A DNA stretch of 56,883 nucleotides from Gammaproteobacteria bacterium F7 (GTDB lineage Bacteria > Pseudomonadota > Gammaproteobacteria > Pseudomonadales > IMCC2047), in NCBI GenBank assembly GCA_001593685.1, contig LUKI01000007.1, positions 1 through 56,883 of the forward strand. Direction: 5' to 3'. The notes under the pieces were generated by a model. The model did no database searches. It saw only the letters and a program-made list of their open reading frames with translations, and had not been told where the DNA came from. Position numbers and translations under genes: made by a program. Positions 53,629 through 56,883 of this stretch are shown piece by piece. How positions within the stretch are numbered: position 1 is the stretch's first letter; each line of letters begins with the position of its first letter.

Positions 53629-54333
53629 TTATAAATTTGGGAAACTCTTATCATTAATAATTCGTTCCCCCAAAGTTTCCTCCTCTCCCTGCCGCCCCCA
53701 CTGATCGTAATAAACCAGATCATTCAGCGGCAGGCGCTCTGACCAGCCAGCCTTTTCCAACTCAGGCTGGTCAAAAAACTCACTGACATAGCCCACACAT
53801 AGATAGGCAATCGGGACAATATCCTCAGGTATAGCAAGGGCTTCGCGCAGTTGCTCCTGCTTGACGATGCTGACCCAGCCAACACCAATATTCTCCCCGC
53901 GGGCAGCAAGCCAGAAATTCTGCACCGCGCAAACCGTACTGTAGAGATCCATATCACTTTGATGAGTACGTCCCAAAACCACGTCACCAGTGCGGTTGCG
54001 ATCACAGGTGATACAGATATTGACTGGCGCTTCTAGAATTCCCTGCAGTTTCAGAGAGGAATACAGCTCCCTACGCTCGCCATCGAACATGCCTGCGGCC
54101 TCTTCATTGGCCTCATTAAATGCGGTATGGATACGCTGTTTTACTTCATCGGACTTGATGACTAAAAAATTCCACGGCTGCATGTAACCCACGGAGGGGG
54201 CATGATGTGCGGCATAGAGTAATCGACTTAAAACGGCATCCGGTACAGCATCGGGTAAAAACTGACTACGCACATCTCGGCGACTAAAAATCACCTGGTA
54301 AAGATTTTCCAGTTGCTGACTTATTTCACTCAC
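53629..54333 (-). CDS. bluB: 5,6-dimethylbenzimidazole synthase BluB
   Basis: This 234-residue nitroreductase-fold flavoprotein cleaves FMNH2 with oxygen to form the lower ligand of cobalamin. Motifs are FSRRDVRSQFLPDAVPD near residue 16, AHHAPSVGYMQPWNFLVI near 42, and the late IGVGWVSIV. The cobalamin context distinguishes BluB from other nitroreductases. Its ATG overlaps the stop of the decarboxylase gene by four bases. It is the last gene of the operon. Confidence 0.93.
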   Translation of the reverse strand: MSEISQQLENLYQVIFSRRDVRSQFLPDAVPDAVLSRLLYAAHHAPSVGYMQPWNFLVIKSDEVKQRIHTAFNEANEEAAGMFDGERRELYSSLKLQGILEAPVNICITCDRNRTGDVVLGRTHQSDMDLYSTVCAVQNFWLAARGENIGVGWVSIVKQEQLREALAIPEDIVPIAYLCVGYVSEFFDQPELEKAGWSERLPLNDLVYYDQWGRQGEEETLGERIINDKSFPNL

Positions 54334-55397
54334 GACTGTGAGTTCCCCTGGGCAACCTGAAGACGAAGCGCCGCCGCTAATCGCTGCAATTGCCCTGCAT
54401 CTTTAGTTAAACCGAAGCGTAATAAGCCATCGCACTCACAGCGCACAAAACGGCGCGTCAAGATGCCCTGCTGGCCACATTGATTGTACCAGCGATCAAC
54501 CGATGCCAATGGCATAGCAATACTGCAATAAAGCGGCCCCGGTAATACGCTCGACTTGTCACCCCAGGCAATCGTTTTCAACAGAGCTATTTGTTCGGCC
54601 ATCGCGCTGGCAATACGCTGACGTTGCTCGGCATGCCAGTCAAAATCAGCCAAAGCACGCTGCCCCAAGTATTGGGCCGGGCCATTCACCGCCCAGGGAC
54701 CTAACCGCTCAGATAACAACTCCAACACAGGGGGTTCAGCCAACACAAAACCCAGCCGTAATCCCGCCAAGCCAAAAAACTTGCCCAGTGAGCGCAGCAC
54801 AATTAGTCCGGGGCGTGGACACTCAGAAGCAAGGCTCATGCCTGGCTCGCTGTCCATAAAGGCTTCATCAACGATCAGACAACCACCGCGGCGCGCCAAC
54901 AGCTCACACCAGTGCAAAAGGCGATCACGCCCCAGCAACGTGGTCGTTGGGTTGTTGGGATTTATCGCCAGCACCACATCCAGCTCACCGCCTTCTATTT
55001 TGCTTTCCAGCAGGTCCAGCGAGCCATCGTTATAATCAAACAGGCTATGACCCGCTTTATGCCAGGCTTTACGATGCTCAAAGTAACCCAATTGCGGCAT
55101 TGCCACGCGGGTATTTTGTGGAAACAACTGAGGCAGGGTTTGAATAGCAAACTGCGATCCAGGAATAGCCAATACTGCATCAGCAACACAGCCATAATAG
55201 TCAGCGGCGACAACTGGTAACGGGCATTTCACAGCAGGCAGTCGTTGCCAGACGGTCGTAGGAATCTCCGACACAGGCCAGCTCCAGGGCGCAATACCGG
55301 TAGACAAATCCAGCCACTGCTCACGCGCAATGCCGAACTGCTTGGCGGCCTGATCGAGATCGCCACCGTGGGTAATATTGACTGACTCTTTACTCAC
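54330..55397 (-). CDS. cobD: Threonine-phosphate decarboxylase
   Basis: This 355-residue PLP enzyme of aminotransferase class I/II makes aminopropanol phosphate for the nucleotide loop of cobalamin. The N-terminus HGGDLDQAAKQFG and LDLSTGIAPWSWPV are typical. INPNNPTT, LIVDEAFMDSEPG and the PLP lysine in VLRSLGKFFGLAGLRLG follow. It is named cobD in Salmonella and cobC in Pseudomonas. It overlaps genes on both sides by four bases. Confidence 0.93.
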   Translation of the reverse strand: MSKESVNITHGGDLDQAAKQFGIAREQWLDLSTGIAPWSWPVSEIPTTVWQRLPAVKCPLPVVAADYYGCVADAVLAIPGSQFAIQTLPQLFPQNTRVAMPQLGYFEHRKAWHKAGHSLFDYNDGSLDLLESKIEGGELDVVLAINPNNPTTTLLGRDRLLHWCELLARRGGCLIVDEAFMDSEPGMSLASECPRPGLIVLRSLGKFFGLAGLRLGFVLAEPPVLELLSERLGPWAVNGPAQYLGQRALADFDWHAEQRQRIASAMAEQIALLKTIAWGDKSSVLPGPLYCSIAMPLASVDRWYNQCGQQGILTRRFVRCECDGLLRFGLTKDAGQLQRLAAALRLQVAQGNSQS

Positions 55398-56353
55398 ATG
55401 ACTCCCATTATCAACACGATCAGTAAGATGATCGCTACCCAGAAATAAACACCATGTTTCACCAAGGTTAATGAGCGCTCAATGTCACCCGGCACTGGCG
55501 CAAAACCCTGCCCTAGCAGTGGTCGAGACACCCTTTTACCATGATAAACAGCATCACCACCTAATGTCACATTCAGCGCACCTGCACCACAGGCCATGAC
55601 TGGCCCGGCATTGGGGCTTTCACATTTTGACGCCTGCTGACGCCAGGCGTTCAACCCCTGCTGCCAGCCAGTTTTACCCGCAACAAAAGCGTAGGTTAAG
55701 GCACACAGGCGAGCTGGAACCCAGTTCACCAGGTCATCCAGTCTGGCAGCCGCCCAGCCAAAGGCTAAAAAGCGGTCATTTTTATAACCCCACATGGCAT
55801 CCAGAGTATTGATAACTCGATAGGCAATTGCGCCAACCGGCCCCAGCACCACAAACCAGAAAATCGGCGCAAACACGGCATCACTGCCATTTTCCAACAC
55901 CGACTCCATGGTCGCCTTGGTCACCCCCACTTCATCCAGCGCCGAGGTTTGCCGACTAACAATGAAACCCACCCGCTCACGCGCCAATTCGAGATCCCTT
56001 TTCATCAAGGCGTTATGTACAGCCAAGGCGTGCTCGGCAAGGCTACGCCAGCCGACAACGAGATAAAGCACCAGCGCACTGAACAGAAAATAGAAAAACC
56101 CGATACCACTCAGCCAACAGCTCAGCAAGCAGGCCACCCACACGATAGGAATGACAGTCAGCAGCACTGCGGCAATGCCTGCGATTTTGCGTACCGTGAA
56201 CGTTTGTTGGCTCTGGTTTAGATGCTTTTCCAGCCACTGCGCGCAATTACCCAGCCCGACCAACGGGTGGTATCGGCCAGGCTCACCAAAAGACCGATCC
56301 AGTAGCAAGCCTGCCAACAGCGCTAACAACAAACTAAAACAGACTAGAATCAA
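55394..56353 (-). CDS. cbiB: Adenosylcobinamide-phosphate synthase CbiB
   Basis: This 319-residue membrane protein attaches aminopropanol (phosphate) to adenosylcobyric acid. Signatures are LLDRSFGEPGRYHPLVGLGN near residue 18, NGSDAVFAPIFWF near 153, NTLDAMWGYKND near 185, WVPARL, and CESPNAGPVMACGAGALNV near 245. Several spans are present. It is called cobD in Pseudomonas. It overlaps cobS and the decarboxylase gene by four bases each, showing tight coupling. Confidence 0.93.
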   Translation of the reverse strand: MILVCFSLLLALLAGLLLDRSFGEPGRYHPLVGLGNCAQWLEKHLNQSQQTFTVRKIAGIAAVLLTVIPIVWVACLLSCWLSGIGFFYFLFSALVLYLVVGWRSLAEHALAVHNALMKRDLELARERVGFIVSRQTSALDEVGVTKATMESVLENGSDAVFAPIFWFVVLGPVGAIAYRVINTLDAMWGYKNDRFLAFGWAAARLDDLVNWVPARLCALTYAFVAGKTGWQQGLNAWRQQASKCESPNAGPVMACGAGALNVTLGGDAVYHGKRVSRPLLGQGFAPVPGDIERSLTLVKHGVYFWVAIILLIVLIMGVM

Positions 56354-56883
56354 AGCAGTGCCGCCAAAGTCACCAGGCTCACCACCTCAACAATCTCGAT
56401 CGTGGCTCCCAGTGTGTCGCCCGTGCAGCCCTTAAGGCGCGACATCATCATAGTCCGCAGTAAAACTAACGTCACCGCAGCCATCACCAACACGCTCACA
56501 GCACCGGAGAAGTTCAGGAAAAGAAACAGAATAACGGCAACCGCCACCACAACTTTCGCTTCCTGACGTGGGAAGTGCTTACTGAGCACCTCACCCAACC
56601 CCTGAGGACGCACATAGGGCGTCACCAGCAATAAAACCAACACCGACAGGCGCGCAACAAACGGGGCAATCAATAACATCCAAAGAGAGGCATACTTCAG
56701 CAGGGCCAGCAACGCGGTAAATTTAAGCAATAACGATAACACCATAACTGTTACGGCAATGGGGCCGGAGGTAGGATCCTTCATCAGTGCAAGTGTGCGC
56801 TGCTTATTACCCAAACCACCCATCCAGGCATCGGCACAGTCGGCCAAGCCATCAAGATGAAGGGCTCCCGTTAGCATCACCCA
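56350..56883 (-). CDS. cobS: Adenosylcobinamide-GDP ribazoletransferase CobS, 5' end cut off
   Basis: At least 177 residues of cobalamin (5'-phosphate) synthase are present. The conserved GALHLDGLADCADAWMGG, which normally lies about 60 residues into the protein, is at the very start, so the true N-terminus lies beyond the window. RTLALMKDPTSGPIAV and several hydrophobic segments follow. It catalyses the last joining of the nucleotide loop in the membrane. The frame remains open at the window edge. It is the most upstream visible gene of cobS-cbiB-cobD-bluB. Confidence 0.92.
   Translation of the reverse strand, partial: WVMLTGALHLDGLADCADAWMGGLGNKQRTLALMKDPTSGPIAVTVMVLSLLLKFTALLALLKYASLWMLLIAPFVARLSVLVLLLVTPYVRPQGLGEVLSKHFPRQEAKVVVAVAVILFLFLNFSGAVSVLVMAAVTLVLLRTMMMSRLKGCTGDTLGATIEIVEVVSLVTLAALL

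Overview
The window looks like chromosomal DNA from a free-living, aerobically respiring gammaproteobacterium, probably marine and near Pseudomonas/Cellvibrionales/Oceanospirillales. The reasons are several gene neighbourhoods familiar from Pseudomonas: glnK-ubiK-comM; engB-cytochrome c4-dsbA-exo/endonuclease facing polA-DUF2782; znuA facing zur-znuC-znuB; and an aa3 cytochrome oxidase operon (coxBA, ctaG, cox3, surf1, ctaA, cyoE, sco). The taxon is an inference from gene order and protein character. No phage, integrase, transposase or CRISPR array is visible. The window opens with a 45-bp exact inverted copy of its own bases 636-680, which looks like a fold-back join at a contig end, and it closes inside cobS.

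Layout. 1-4744: DUF523 gene, glnK, ubiK, a three-gene unit (DMT permease, winged-helix-like protein, 36-residue membrane peptide) and comM. 4761-7329: a REC-GGDEF-EAL protein with substitutions in all three signature motifs, cytochrome c5 and tRNA-Arg(CCG). 7401-7730: two homologous candidate small RNA genes whose hairpin loops carry GGA, as in CsrA/RsmA-titrating RNAs. 7752-14299: a sensory cluster made of a LuxR-type response regulator, an ABC-type periplasmic binding protein, a TonB-dependent receptor and a BarA/GacS-type hybrid kinase. 14397-17567: PutA. 17749-28698: a complete N-methylglutamate pathway for methylamine oxidation (mgsABC, gmaS, mgdABCD) with a divergent XRE-cupin regulator. 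28705-34365: a second TonB receptor, a nuclease/phosphatase-family protein, DsbA, cytochrome c4 and EngB. 34422-34577: a candidate ErsA/Spot 42-like sRNA with a sigma-E/AlgU-type promoter. 34614-41670: polA, DUF2782, an acyltransferase and zinc uptake. 41687-50208: cytochrome c oxidase and its assembly factors. 50455-56883: MATE exporter, TraB/GumN protein, a membrane-tethered PD-(D/E)XK-like protein, and a cobalamin operon (cobS-cbiB-cobD-bluB).

How the parts fit. In the methylamine block, GmaS makes gamma-glutamylmethylamide, MgsABC makes N-methylglutamate, and MgdABCD oxidises it to glutamate plus a one-carbon unit. The mgs and mgd units each have, upstream, a 72-bp element that is identical at 62 positions. 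Its differences cluster in the spacers between TTTAC/GTAAAC half-sites, which is the pattern of a shared operator; the XRE-cupin protein is the obvious candidate to bind it. PutA, next door, also ends in glutamate. The cytochromes c4 and c5, DsbA, the haem A enzymes and the oxidase form a respiratory theme.

The strongest candidates for something undescribed are the tandem GGA-loop RNAs beside the BarA-type kinase, the 72-bp methylamine operator, and the sigma-E-type sRNA between polA and engB. All are read from sequence only; no alignment, folding or database search was run.
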